A stretch of 64,000 nt of DNA from assembly GCF_002101815.1 (NCBI RefSeq), contig NZ_LQPM01000014.1, forward strand, positions 1-64,000, given 5' to 3'. The stretch is from Mycobacterium paraense (lineage in GTDB: Bacteria > Actinomycetota > Actinomycetes > Mycobacteriales > Mycobacteriaceae). Below, piece after piece: positions 7,872 to 16,100 of this stretch (position 1 is the stretch's first letter; every line of letters starts with the position of its first letter). The position numbers were made by a program, and so were the translations under genes. The notes under the pieces were generated by a model. The model was not told where the DNA came from. It made no database searches and was given only the letters and a program-made list of their open reading frames with translations.

Positions 7872-7898
7872 TCTTCTATATAAACAGTCATCGAATCA
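7861..7898. promoter_or_regulatory. Inverted repeat over the arsR start, probable ArsR operator/promoter region
   Basis: TGATTCGA (7861-7868) and TCGAATCA (7891-7898) form a perfect 8-bp inverted repeat spaced by 22 bp. The AT-rich centre TCTATATAAAC contains a likely -10 region for the minus-strand operon. The left arm lies in arsR codons 2-4, so a bound repressor would cover both the promoter and the start codon. Autoregulation by ArsR is the expected function; not proven. Confidence 0.5.
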
Positions 7899-7920
7899 GC
7901 TGGCAAGCCCCCGCGCCGAA

Positions 7921-9177
7921 TCAGGCCCGATCTGCGGGCCGTGCCGCACGCCGAAGCGCGTACGCGACGACGCCGATGCCCAGCACGATCGCGCCCGCCA
8001 GCACCGAAGACAGCGGCATCGCGAATGCCAGGACCACGCAGCCGACCAGCCCGATCACCGGGATCGCGCGGGGCGGGCGGCCCTCGTCGGGCCGCAGGGT
8101 GAAGGCGGAGGCGTTGGCGACGGCGTAGTAGATCAACACGGCGAAGGAGGAAAAGCCGATCGCGCCCCGCAGGTCGACGAGGGCGGCCGACACCGCTACG
8201 ACGGCGCCGATCAGCAGCTCGGCGCGGTGGGGCACCTGGAACCGCGGGTGCACAGCGGTCAGCGCGTGGGGGAGGTGGCGGTCGCGCGCCATCGCCAAGG
8301 TGGTGCGCGAGACCCCGAGGATCAGCGCGAGCAGCGAGCCCACCGCCGCGACCGTCGCCCCCACCTGGACCACGGGCGCCAGCCAGCCGATCCCCGCCAC
8401 CCGCACCGCATCCGACAGCGGTGCCGCCGAACCGGCCAGCCGCCGCGGCCCCAACACGGCGAGTGCGGCGACGGCCACCAGCGCATACACGGCCAGGGCG
8501 ATGCCGAGCGCGAGGGGGATCGCCCGCGGGATGGTGCGCGCCGGGTCGCGGACCTCCTCCCCCAAAGTGGCGATGCGCGCATACCCGGCGAACGCGAAGA
8601 ACAACAGCCCCGCGGCCTGAATCACGCCGCCCACGGTGACTTCTGCGAGGCGCAGGTGGTCGGCGTCGACGCTGCGGGAGGTGAACGCGGCCGCCACCAC
8701 CGCGGCCAGCACGGCCAGTACCACGGCGACGATGACGCGGGTCAGCCAGGCCGACTTCTGCACGCCGGCGTAGTTCACCGCCGTCAGTGCGACCACCGCG
8801 GCGACGGCCACCGCGTGCGCCTGTGCGGGCCACGCGTAGGCGCCGACGGTCAGGGCCATCGCCGCGCACGAGGCGGTCTTCCCGACGACGAAGCCCCAGC
8901 CCGCCAGATAGCCCCAGAACTCGCCGAGCCGCTGGCGGCCATACACATACGTCCCGCCGGAGGCCGGATACAGGGCGGCCAGCCGGGCCGACGAGGTGGC
9001 GTTGCAGTAGGCCACCACAGCCGCCAGCGCCAGGCCCACCAGCAGCCCCGAGCCGGCGGCGCGCGCGGCCGGGCCCAGCGCGGCGAAAATTCCGGCGCCG
9101 ATCATCGAGCCGAGCCCGATGACCACCGCGTCGAACACGCCCAGGCTTCGCCGAAGCTGGGGGTTGGTGGCGTTCAC
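7921..9177 (-). CDS. APC-superfamily amino acid/polyamine permease
   Basis: 418 residues, about 12 hydrophobic helices. The first helix carries GLGSMIGAGIFAALGP, the substrate-binding unwound G-S-M-I-G-A-G-I-F signature of APC transporters, followed by YPASGGTYVYGRQRLGE, the conserved loop of the same family. It imports or exchanges an amino acid or amine at the cytoplasmic membrane; the substrate is unknown. GTG 9177 is chosen because it directly precedes the conserved LRRSLGVFDAVVIGLG opening. It is divergent from the ArsR-phosphatase fusion across an ArsR-type operator, so it is probably under that regulator's control, which is unusual for an APC permease. Confidence 0.85.
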   Translation of the reverse strand: MNATNPQLRRSLGVFDAVVIGLGSMIGAGIFAALGPAARAAGSGLLVGLALAAVVAYCNATSSARLAALYPASGGTYVYGRQRLGEFWGYLAGWGFVVGKTASCAAMALTVGAYAWPAQAHAVAVAAVVALTAVNYAGVQKSAWLTRVIVAVVLAVLAAVVAAAFTSRSVDADHLRLAEVTVGGVIQAAGLLFFAFAGYARIATLGEEVRDPARTIPRAIPLALGIALAVYALVAVAALAVLGPRRLAGSAAPLSDAVRVAGIGWLAPVVQVGATVAAVGSLLALILGVSRTTLAMARDRHLPHALTAVHPRFQVPHRAELLIGAVVAVSAALVDLRGAIGFSSFAVLIYYAVANASAFTLRPDEGRPPRAIPVIGLVGCVVLAFAMPLSSVLAGAIVLGIGVVAYALRRAARPADRA

Positions 9178-9189
9178 AGTCGGTAACCT

Positions 9190-9205
9190 ATCAAACTGAT
9201 TTGAT
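9190..9205. promoter_or_regulatory. ArsR-type operator ATCAAA-N4-TTTGAT
   Basis: ATCAAA-CTGA-TTTGAT is a perfect 16-bp palindrome in the 42-bp gap between the permease start (9177, minus) and the ArsR-phosphatase fusion start (9220, plus). It resembles the ATCAA-N6-TTGAT operators of ArsR repressors. Placed here it could control both promoters. Likely ligand of the regulator: the fusion protein encoded at 9220. Confidence 0.65.
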
Positions 9206-9219
9206 GTATTGTCCGAAGG

Positions 9220-9960
9220 GTGGCGGCGACGGATCCGGCGGTGGTTCCCCGGCTGATGCAGATGGCCTCGCATCCGGTGCGCTGGGCGCTGCTGACCGAA
9301 CTGGCGGGCGGCGACCACCGGGTGCGCGAACTGGCCGCCGCGGTCGATGAACCGCAAAACCTCGTCTCGTATCACCTGCGGCTCTTGCGTTCGGCCGGCC
9401 TCATCGACGCGCGGCAAAGCAACTTCGACGGCCGCGACACGTATTACCGGCTGAACCTGACCCGGTGCGCGGGTGCGTTCGCGGACGCGGCGGCCGCACT
9501 TCATCCGTCGCTCGCGGCGGCTCCAGCGGCGGAGCCGGCGGGATCGGTGTTGTTCTTGTGCACCGGCAACAGCGCACGCTCACCGATGGCCGAGGCGCTG
9601 CTGCGCAGGAAGGGCGGGACCCGCGTCCGTGCCGCGAGCGCGGGCAGCCATCCCAAGCCCGCGCTGCACCCCAACGCGGTTCGGGTCATGCGCGACCAGT
9701 ACGGCATCGACCTCGGCGACAGCCGGCCGCGACCGTTGACGACGGTCGCCCGGCGTCGCTTCGATCACGTGATCACGTTGTGCGACAAGGTCCGCGAATA
9801 CGCCGACGAGCACGGCGTGGCCGCGACGATGCACTGGAGCCTGCCCGACCCGTCGGCCGCCGGCGGCGAACGGGCGAGCTACCCCGAATTCCGGCGCGTG
9901 GCAAGCGAACTGGACAGCCGCATCGAGTTCCTGCTGCCCGTTCTGGCCCGGGGGCGGTGA
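9220..9960 (+). CDS. ArsR-type HTH regulator fused to a low-molecular-weight phosphatase/arsenate reductase
   Basis: 246 residues. Residues about 5-100 are an ArsR winged helix (MASHPVRWALLTELAGG, recognition region PQNLVSYHLRLLRSAGLI, wing DGRDTYYRL). Residues about 112-246 are a LMW phosphatase: VLFLCTGNSARSPMAEALL with the C-x5-R loop, and SLPDPSA as the general acid loop. The HTH half lacks the metal cysteines of the arsR at 7533, so arsenite sensing may occur through the catalytic domain or not at all. GTG 9220 has GAAGG immediately upstream. It overlaps the multicopper oxidase by 4 bp. Possible roles: a self-regulating arsenate reductase, or a phosphatase acting on other oxyanions or phosphotyrosine. 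Confidence 0.82.
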   Translation: MAATDPAVVPRLMQMASHPVRWALLTELAGGDHRVRELAAAVDEPQNLVSYHLRLLRSAGLIDARQSNFDGRDTYYRLNLTRCAGAFADAAAALHPSLAAAPAAEPAGSVLFLCTGNSARSPMAEALLRRKGGTRVRAASAGSHPKPALHPNAVRVMRDQYGIDLGDSRPRPLTTVARRRFDHVITLCDKVREYADEHGVAATMHWSLPDPSAAGGERASYPEFRRVASELDSRIEFLLPVLARGR

Positions 9961-11447
9961 GCGTGGCGGTCGATCGACGTGGGTTCCTGAAGGGCGGTGG
10001 CCTGGCGCTGATCGCCGCGAGCGGCGGCGCCGGCCTCGCAACGGCCGCGTGCTCGCGGGGCGCGCCGCCGTCCCCGCCCAACGGCAAGCCGGACTACACC
10101 CTGCGGATCGGCACTTCGACCGTGGAGTTGGCACCGGATCACATCGCGTCGACCCTGACCTATAACGGTCAGTTCCCCGGCCCGCTGCTGCGGTTCAAGG
10201 AGGGCCAGCGGACGTGGGTGGACATCTTCAACGACACCGATTCCCCCGAGCAGCTGCACTGGCACGGCCAGCACGTGGGCGTCGACGTCGACGGCTCCGC
10301 CGAGGAGGGCACGCCCGACATCCCCGCCCACGGCATGCGCCGCATCTCCTTCGTCCCCGGTCCGGCGGGCTTCCGGTTCTATCACACCCACGTCGTCCCG
10401 CGCTCCGACCTGTCCCGCGGCCAATACAGCGGCCTGGTCGGCCCGGTCTACATCGAGCCCCGGCAGAACGCCGGCTCCTACGACCAAGAGATCTTCTTGA
10501 CGCTCAAGGAATTCGACCCCACCTTCAGCCGGGGCGGCGACATGGCCAGCGACTTCCTCGCCGGCGAGCAGGATCCCGATCTCCGGGACAGGGGCGAATC
10601 GGCGATGAAGGCCTCGCTCGACCGCGGCGACCCGCGTGGCTACGAGGTCAGCTACGGGGCTTTCGCCATCAACGGGCGCATGCTCGGCCACGGCGACCCG
10701 ATCCGCGTCCAAACGGGTCAGCGGGTGTTGCTGCATGTCCTCAACGGCAGCGCCACCGAGTCCCGCAGCCTGGCGTTGCCCGGGCATGCGTTCAATGTGG
10801 TGGCGCTGGACGGCAACCCGGTGCCGAACCCCGCGTCCGTCCCGGTGCTGTGGCTCGGTGCGGCCGAACGCATTTCGGCGGTGGTGACCATGAACAACCC
10901 GGGCGTGTGGGTGCTGGGCGACCTGTCCGACGACGACCGCGGCCACGGCATGGGCATCGTGGTGGAATACGCCGGGCGCGGCGGAGATCCGCAATGGGCG
11001 CCGCCGCCGCCGTTCAAGTGGGATTACCGCCTGTTCGCGCAGCCCAGTCCCATGCCGCCCCCGGCGCCCGACCGCACCATCGAGATGCTGATCGAGAAGC
11101 GCAACGCCGCCGACGGCGGCTTCAACCTCTGGACGTTCAACGGAACGCCCTTTTCCATGGACACCAACCGGCCCGTGCTCGACGTGCAACGCGGCAAGCG
11201 CCACCGGCTGCGCTTCCGCAACGCCAGCGACGACCTGCACCCGATGCACCTGCACCGGCACACTTTTGAAATCACCCGCATCGCGGGCACGCCGACCGCC
11301 GGCGTGCGTAAGGACGTCGCGATGCTGGGCGGCTATCAGAGCATGGAGATCGATTTCGTCGCCGATCAACCGGGGCTGTCCCTGCTGCACTGCCATCAGC
11401 AGATCCATATGGACTACGGGCTGATGCTGCTGCTCAACTGCAGCTGA
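9957..11447 (+). CDS. Multicopper oxidase (MmcO-like), Tat-exported, possibly lipid-anchored
   Basis: 496 residues. N-terminus DRRGFLKGG is a twin-arginine signal, and a cysteine at position 32 (ATAAC) could be a lipobox variant. All four copper-ligand blocks are present: HWHGQH, FYHTHV, HPMHLHRH and LHCHQQIH. The enzyme oxidises Cu(I) or other substrates with reduction of O2 at the outer face of the membrane and typically protects from copper. The closest known relative by architecture is MmcO of M. tuberculosis. GTG 9957 overlaps the stop of the ArsR-phosphatase fusion (GTGA); GTG 9963 is an alternative. Coupling to an ArsR-type gene rather than a copper repressor is odd. Confidence 0.88.
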   Translation: MSVAVDRRGFLKGGGLALIAASGGAGLATAACSRGAPPSPPNGKPDYTLRIGTSTVELAPDHIASTLTYNGQFPGPLLRFKEGQRTWVDIFNDTDSPEQLHWHGQHVGVDVDGSAEEGTPDIPAHGMRRISFVPGPAGFRFYHTHVVPRSDLSRGQYSGLVGPVYIEPRQNAGSYDQEIFLTLKEFDPTFSRGGDMASDFLAGEQDPDLRDRGESAMKASLDRGDPRGYEVSYGAFAINGRMLGHGDPIRVQTGQRVLLHVLNGSATESRSLALPGHAFNVVALDGNPVPNPASVPVLWLGAAERISAVVTMNNPGVWVLGDLSDDDRGHGMGIVVEYAGRGGDPQWAPPPPFKWDYRLFAQPSPMPPPAPDRTIEMLIEKRNAADGGFNLWTFNGTPFSMDTNRPVLDVQRGKRHRLRFRNASDDLHPMHLHRHTFEITRIAGTPTAGVRKDVAMLGGYQSMEIDFVADQPGLSLLHCHQQIHMDYGLMLLLNCS

Positions 11448-11459
11448 CCCGCGAGACTC

Positions 11460-11465
11460 TACGAT
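11460..11465 (+). promoter_or_regulatory. -10 box of a leaderless promoter (TACGAT)
   Basis: TACGAT followed by exactly 6 bases (TTGCCC) and then ATG 11472. A TANNNT box 6-7 bp before a start codon with no ribosome-binding site is the mycobacterial leaderless layout. The same box and near-identical spacer recur at 13389 before the paralogous kinase. Confidence 0.6.
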
Positions 11466-11471
11466 TTGCCC

Positions 11472-13310
11472 ATGGCGCTCGACGCCGGCCAGGTGTTTGC
11501 CGGATACACGATCCTGCGGGTGCTGGGTTCGGGCGGCATGGGCCGGGTCTATCTGGCCGCGCACCCGCGGCTGCCGCGGGAGGACGCGCTGAAGGTGTTG
11601 CCGCCCGAGGTGACCGCCGATCCGCAGTACCGGGAACGGTTCGAGCGCGAGGCGGAGCTGGCCGCCGGCCTGTCGCATCCCCACATCGTGGGCATCCACG
11701 ACCGCGGTGAATTCGAGGGCCAGTTCTGGATCTCGATGGAATACGTGGCCGGCACCGACGTGGCCCGGCTGCTGCGCGAGCGGTTCCCGGGCGGCATGCC
11801 CGCCGACGAGGCGATGACGATCATCGCCGCGGTCGCCTCGGCGCTGGACTACGCGCACCATCGCGGACTGCTGCACCGCGACGTCAAGCCCGCGAACATT
11901 CTGGTCACCGACTCCGACCAACAGGGGCGCCGGATTTACTTGGCGGACTTCGGCATCGCGCGGCGCATCGACGATGCGGCGGGGCTGACGTCGACCAAGA
12001 TGGCCGTGGGCACGGCGGCCTACGCGGCGCCGGAGCAGCTGATGGCCGGGCCGGTCGACGGCCGCGCGGATCAATACGCCTTGGCGTGCACGGCTTTTCA
12101 CCTGCTGGCCGGCGTCCCGCCCTATGCGGGCCCCAACCTCGCGGTCGTGATCGGCCAGCAGGTCAGCGCCCCGCCGCCCTCGATCGGCGCGCACCGGCCG
12201 GAGCTGGCCGGGCTGGACCCGGTGTTCGCCACCGCGATGGCCAAGGACCCCGCCGGGCGCTACGGCAGCTGCGGGGAGTTCGCCGAGCGGCTGCGCCAGC
12301 ACCTCGGCGCGGCCGGTTCGCATCCCCGACCGGCGCTGGAGCCGACCGCGCTCGCCTTGCCGTCAGAGGCCGTATCGAAGCGGCGGCGGGTCCGGCGCCC
12401 GGCGGTGGTGATCGGCGTCCTGGCCGGCGTGCTGCTGCTGGTCGCCGGTGGGGTGATCGCGGGCCTGAAGCTCACCGCGCAGCGCCACACCGACCCGGCG
12501 TCGGGCCCCTTCACCGGCACCTACCGGACCGACTTCGGACCGACCATCGCCCTCGACGACACTCCGGATTCGGCTGCGCCCCCGGCGCTGACGAGCACCT
12601 ACGGCATCCGATCGGTGTGCCGTGGCCAAGGCTGTGTGATGACGGCGCAGCGCCTGGGCGGCGCGTCCGTGACGGTCCCGACCCTGGTGTTCGACCGGAT
12701 CGGTGAGACCTGGGTGTCGGTCTCGCTCGGGTCCGACACGTGCCGCGACGCTCCCACCGAGTTCTGGCAGGTGTTCACGCTGCGAGCCGATGCCGGCGGA
12801 AATCTCTCCGGTGACTTCACCGCGACCGCCGCCAATGCCTGCGCGACCAAGCGCACCGTGACCTTCACCCGCACCGGCGACGTCGACATCAAGGCCATCC
12901 CCGACCCGGCCGGCGTCCCCCCGCGCGTCGTATCGCCGGCGCAGGCGCTGCGCGGGCACTACCACGTGACGTGGACCCTGACGAGCGGGGAACCACTGCA
13001 GCAGTTCGACACCGCCGTGACCACCCATTGCCTGCGCACCGGTGAGCGATGCATGAGCTACTTTCACGAACCGTCGAACGACCTGCCGCTGGTCTTCGCT
13101 GACGGCAAGTGGACGTGGAACGTCGACGCCACCAGCACGTGCCCGCGGTCGGGGGACACGACGCACATGAAATCCAGCGGCGAGTATCCACTGCCGCAAC
13201 CGCCCACGGACCCCATCGCGAAGCTCACCGGGCGAGGTCACCAGGAACAGAGCGCGCCGTGCCCACTCAACGCCGACTTCGACGAGACGTTCACCCGCAC
13301 CGGCGACTAG
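11472..13310 (+). CDS. PknF-like receptor Ser/Thr kinase with 8-cysteine extracellular domain
   Basis: 612 residues. Kinase domain about 10-275: loop GSGGMG (19-24), K41, HRDVKPAN with D137, DFG 159-161, and activation-loop threonines 173-181. Membrane helix about 310-333. The extracellular part (about 345-612) opens GPFTGTY and contains two modules, each ending in FTRTGD, with eight cysteines in pairs (VCRGQGC, DTC, NAC, THC, ERC, STC, PC). No family name is known to me for this module. Function: transmembrane sensing kinase, ligand unknown. ATG 11472 is preferred to TTG 11466 because of the leaderless promoter and the match to the paralogue start. It is in tandem with a second copy at 13401 and related to the truncated gene at window start. 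Confidence 0.88.
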   Translation: MALDAGQVFAGYTILRVLGSGGMGRVYLAAHPRLPREDALKVLPPEVTADPQYRERFEREAELAAGLSHPHIVGIHDRGEFEGQFWISMEYVAGTDVARLLRERFPGGMPADEAMTIIAAVASALDYAHHRGLLHRDVKPANILVTDSDQQGRRIYLADFGIARRIDDAAGLTSTKMAVGTAAYAAPEQLMAGPVDGRADQYALACTAFHLLAGVPPYAGPNLAVVIGQQVSAPPPSIGAHRPELAGLDPVFATAMAKDPAGRYGSCGEFAERLRQHLGAAGSHPRPALEPTALALPSEAVSKRRRVRRPAVVIGVLAGVLLLVAGGVIAGLKLTAQRHTDPASGPFTGTYRTDFGPTIALDDTPDSAAPPALTSTYGIRSVCRGQGCVMTAQRLGGASVTVPTLVFDRIGETWVSVSLGSDTCRDAPTEFWQVFTLRADAGGNLSGDFTATAANACATKRTVTFTRTGDVDIKAIPDPAGVPPRVVSPAQALRGHYHVTWTLTSGEPLQQFDTAVTTHCLRTGERCMSYFHEPSNDLPLVFADGKWTWNVDATSTCPRSGDTTHMKSSGEYPLPQPPTDPIAKLTGRGHQEQSAPCPLNADFDETFTRTGD

Positions 13311-13388
13311 CGTGGCCCCGGCGGGTTTGCCGCCAGGCGCGGCGCGGCGTCCTGCGCGAATTGCATGTGCCGCTGCCGCTTCAGCATT

Positions 13389-13394
13389 TACGAT
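13389..13394 (+). promoter_or_regulatory. -10 box of a leaderless promoter (TACGAT)
   Basis: TACGAT, 6 bases (CTGCCC), then ATG 13401. It mirrors the box at 11460, showing that the promoter was duplicated together with the kinase. So the second kinase can be transcribed independently of the first. Confidence 0.6.
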
Positions 13395-13400
13395 CTGCCC

Positions 13401-15305
13401 ATGTCGCTCGAAGTCGGCCAGGTGTTTGCCGGATACACGATCCTGCGGGTGCTGGGCTCGGGCGGCATGGGCCAGGTGTTTTTGGCGGCGCACCCGCGGC
13501 TGCCGCGCGAGGACGCGCTGAAGGTCCTCGCCGCCGACTCGACCGGTGATTCCGAGTTTCGGGCCCGGTTCCTGCGCGAGGCCGACCTGGCGGCCGGCCT
13601 GTCGCACCCGCACATCGTGGCGATCCATGACCGGGGCGAGGAAGACGGCAGGCTATGGATCTCAATGGATTACGTGGCCGGCGCGGACGCGGGCCGGCTG
13701 CTGGGCGAAAGCCACCCCGGTGGAATGCCGCCCGAGTTGGTGGTCGCCATCGCGACCGCCGTCGGCTCGGCGCTGGACTACGCCCATCAACGCGGGCTGC
13801 TGCATCGCGACGTCAAACCGGCCAACATCTTGTTGACCGATCCCGACGGGCAGCAGCGGCGGGTGTTTCTCGCCGACTTCGGCGTCGCACGGCGCGTCGA
13901 CGACGCCACCGGGCTGACGGCGACCAACATGACGGTGGGCACGGCGGCCTACGCGGCGCCCGAGCAGCTCAAGGGCGAGCCGATCGACGGGCGCGCCGAC
14001 CAATACGCGTTGGCGTGCACGGCTTTTCACCTGCTGACCGGGGCGGCGCCCTACGTCGATTCCAATCCCGCCGTGGTGATCAGCCAACACATCGGCGCGC
14101 CGCCGCCGTCGATCGCGGCCCGGCGGCCGGAGCTCGCCGCGCTGGATCCGGTGTTCGCCACCGCGCTGGCCAAGAGGCCGGACGAACGATTCGCCAGCTG
14201 CCGCGGATTCGCCGACCAGCTAGCCCGCGCGCTGGGGGCGGACCCCTCCGGGGGCGGTGCCGTTCCGTTCCCCGACACCCAACCCGCGATGGACGCCACC
14301 ATCCCCGCCATGCGACCCGCGAGCAAGCGGCCCGGGGGGCGACCCCGCGCGCTGATCGGCGCCCTGGCCGGCGTCGGACTGCTCGTCGTGGCGGGTGGTG
14401 TGTTCGCCGGAGTGAAACTCCTGCACCACCACGATCCCGGACACGCGGCGGCGCCCACCGGCGCCCCGCCAAGGCAGCAACCGCCGCCCAACACCGGCCC
14501 GTTCACCGGTGTCTACCAGGCGCATTTCGGGCCGGGCGGCACCCTCGACGATGTCCCGGCGGCGGCCGCCAAGCCGACGACCGACACTTACGCGGTGCGC
14601 TCGGCGTGCGGGTCGACCGGCTGCCGGGCGACCGCGTCGCGCCTCAGCGGGGAGCTGAGGCTCGCCTCGAGCTCGGTGTTCGACGAGGTGGACGGGCGCT
14701 GGGTGGCCGTCAGCCTCGGCTCGGACAAATGCCGGGACGCCCCGGCCGAAGTCTGGCAGGTCTTGACGCTGCAGCCACAGCCCGACGGGACTTTCACCGG
14801 CGAATACCGCGGGGCCTCCGAAAACGCCTGCAACGAAAAGCGGACGGTGACCTTCACCCGCACCGGAGACGTCGACGTCAACACCCTGCCCGACCCGAAC
14901 ACGCTGCCGCCGCGGGTCGCGTCGCCGGCCGAAGCCCTGCACGGCCGCTACCACGTCACCCGAAAATTCAAGAAGGCCGTCGCGCCGCAGCAGGGGGATC
15001 AGGCGGTGGTCACCGACTGCCTGCGGGGCGGCGACCGGTGCATGAGCTATCTGCACTCCAAGACGATCGACACGCCGCTGGTCTTCGCCGGCGGAACCTG
15101 GAACCTGCACGTCGAGCACGACGACAACGACCCCGGCTGCGGCGGCCTGGTCTACGCGAAGGCCACCGGACAGTATCCGCTGCCGCAGCCGCCGCAGGAT
15201 CCCATCAAGTCGCTCACCGGGCACGATCACCTCGACGAATCCGGCGGACCCAACTGCCAGTGGAGCCTGGATTACGACGAAACGCTAACGCGCACCGGCG
15301 ATTAG
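13401..15305 (+). CDS. PknF-like receptor Ser/Thr kinase, tandem paralogue
   Basis: 634 residues. The kinase domain is nearly identical in layout to its neighbour: [17 protein letters not shown] with the ATP lysine, [21 protein letters not shown], and activation loop [20 protein letters not shown]. Membrane helix about residues 313-337, followed by His/Pro-rich sequence and then the GPFTGVY extracellular module with eight cysteines and two FTRTGD endings. The kinase halves are far more alike than the sensor halves, as expected if the sensors diverged to read different signals. Sensor sequence here is closest to the truncated copy at 1-842. It is followed by a DUF4190 membrane protein gene. 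Confidence 0.88.
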   Translation: MSLEVGQVFAGYTILRVLGSGGMGQVFLAAHPRLPREDALKVLAADSTGDSEFRARFLREADLAAGLSHPHIVAIHDRGEEDGRLWISMDYVAGADAGRLLGESHPGGMPPELVVAIATAVGSALDYAHQRGLLHRDVKPANILLTDPDGQQRRVFLADFGVARRVDDATGLTATNMTVGTAAYAAPEQLKGEPIDGRADQYALACTAFHLLTGAAPYVDSNPAVVISQHIGAPPPSIAARRPELAALDPVFATALAKRPDERFASCRGFADQLARALGADPSGGGAVPFPDTQPAMDATIPAMRPASKRPGGRPRALIGALAGVGLLVVAGGVFAGVKLLHHHDPGHAAAPTGAPPRQQPPPNTGPFTGVYQAHFGPGGTLDDVPAAAAKPTTDTYAVRSACGSTGCRATASRLSGELRLASSSVFDEVDGRWVAVSLGSDKCRDAPAEVWQVLTLQPQPDGTFTGEYRGASENACNEKRTVTFTRTGDVDVNTLPDPNTLPPRVASPAEALHGRYHVTRKFKKAVAPQQGDQAVVTDCLRGGDRCMSYLHSKTIDTPLVFAGGTWNLHVEHDDNDPGCGGLVYAKATGQYPLPQPPQDPIKSLTGHDHLDESGGPNCQWSLDYDETLTRTGD

Positions 15306-15372
15306 CGGTTTCGGCCGCGCGACGGTCGCGGACGACACGAGCGGGAAGTCGGGTCGAGCCTTACAGTGAGGC

Positions 15373-16095
15373 ATGTCGCATCCGCTGGACCCCGGCGCGC
15401 CGCCCCCGCACCCGGGTGCATATCCGCCCCCGTACCCCGTCGGTCCTTACCCCGCGCCGTACCCGTCGGGCGCTTATCCCCAGCCGTACCCGCCGGGCCC
15501 GTACCCGCCGCCGGTCTACCCTTACCCGCCGCCCCGCCCGACCACCAGCGGATTCGCGGTGGCGTCGCTCGTGTGCGGGATCGTGGGCGGCGTCCTGCTG
15601 AGCGTCATCTTCGGCATCATCGCCCTGGGCAAGACGAGACCCGGTCGGCAGCGCGGCCGGGGGATGGCGATCGCCGGTCTCGCGCTGTCCGCGCTGTGGG
15701 CGGTGGTGATCGCCGTCGCGATCGCTTTCGTGGCCCTGTCGCCGACCCACACCGTAAGCGCTCAAGACATCAAGGTCGGGGATTGCTTCGCCGAGCTGCC
15801 GACCGGAAACCGGATCGCCTCGGTGAACACCGTCAGCTGCGACCGGCCCCACGCGGCCGAGGTGGCCGGCGTCGTGACCATTCCCGACGGACCGTTTCCC
15901 GGGGACGCCGGATTCAGCGCGTACAACAAGGAATGCAAGGAGACGCTGGCGTCGTACTCGGCCACGGCGCTGCTGGACCCGGGCGTCGACTTGGCGGTCA
16001 TGAAGCCCACGCAGGATTCGTGGCAGCACGGCGACCGGGCGATGGTGTGCGTCGCGACGTTCACGAACAAGCGAACCGGTTCGATCAGGAGCTGA
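15373..16095 (+). CDS. Pro/Tyr-rich DUF4190 membrane protein with extracellular septum-formation-like domain
   Basis: 240 residues. Residues 1-57 are almost entirely Pro/Tyr/Gly. Two hydrophobic helices follow (about 59-85 and 98-121), separated by a short basic loop (GKTRPGRQRGRG); this is the DUF4190 layout. The remaining 120 residues are extracellular, with GDCFAELP and paired cysteines (C at DC, SC, EC, VC), resembling the septum-formation domain. The proline-rich tail is probably cytoplasmic and may be a kinase target, since the gene follows two kinase genes; this is inference. TACAGT at 15362-15367 lies 5 bp before ATG, so the message may be leaderless. Confidence 0.75.
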   Translation: MSHPLDPGAPPPHPGAYPPPYPVGPYPAPYPSGAYPQPYPPGPYPPPVYPYPPPRPTTSGFAVASLVCGIVGGVLLSVIFGIIALGKTRPGRQRGRGMAIAGLALSALWAVVIAVAIAFVALSPTHTVSAQDIKVGDCFAELPTGNRIASVNTVSCDRPHAAEVAGVVTIPDGPFPGDAGFSAYNKECKETLASYSATALLDPGVDLAVMKPTQDSWQHGDRAMVCVATFTNKRTGSIRS

Positions 16096-16100
16096 GCCCG

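Noticed and set aside
9879..12323. 814-codon minus-strand frame opposite the multicopper oxidase and kinase
   Set aside because: Antisense shadow of two genes whose motifs are unambiguous.
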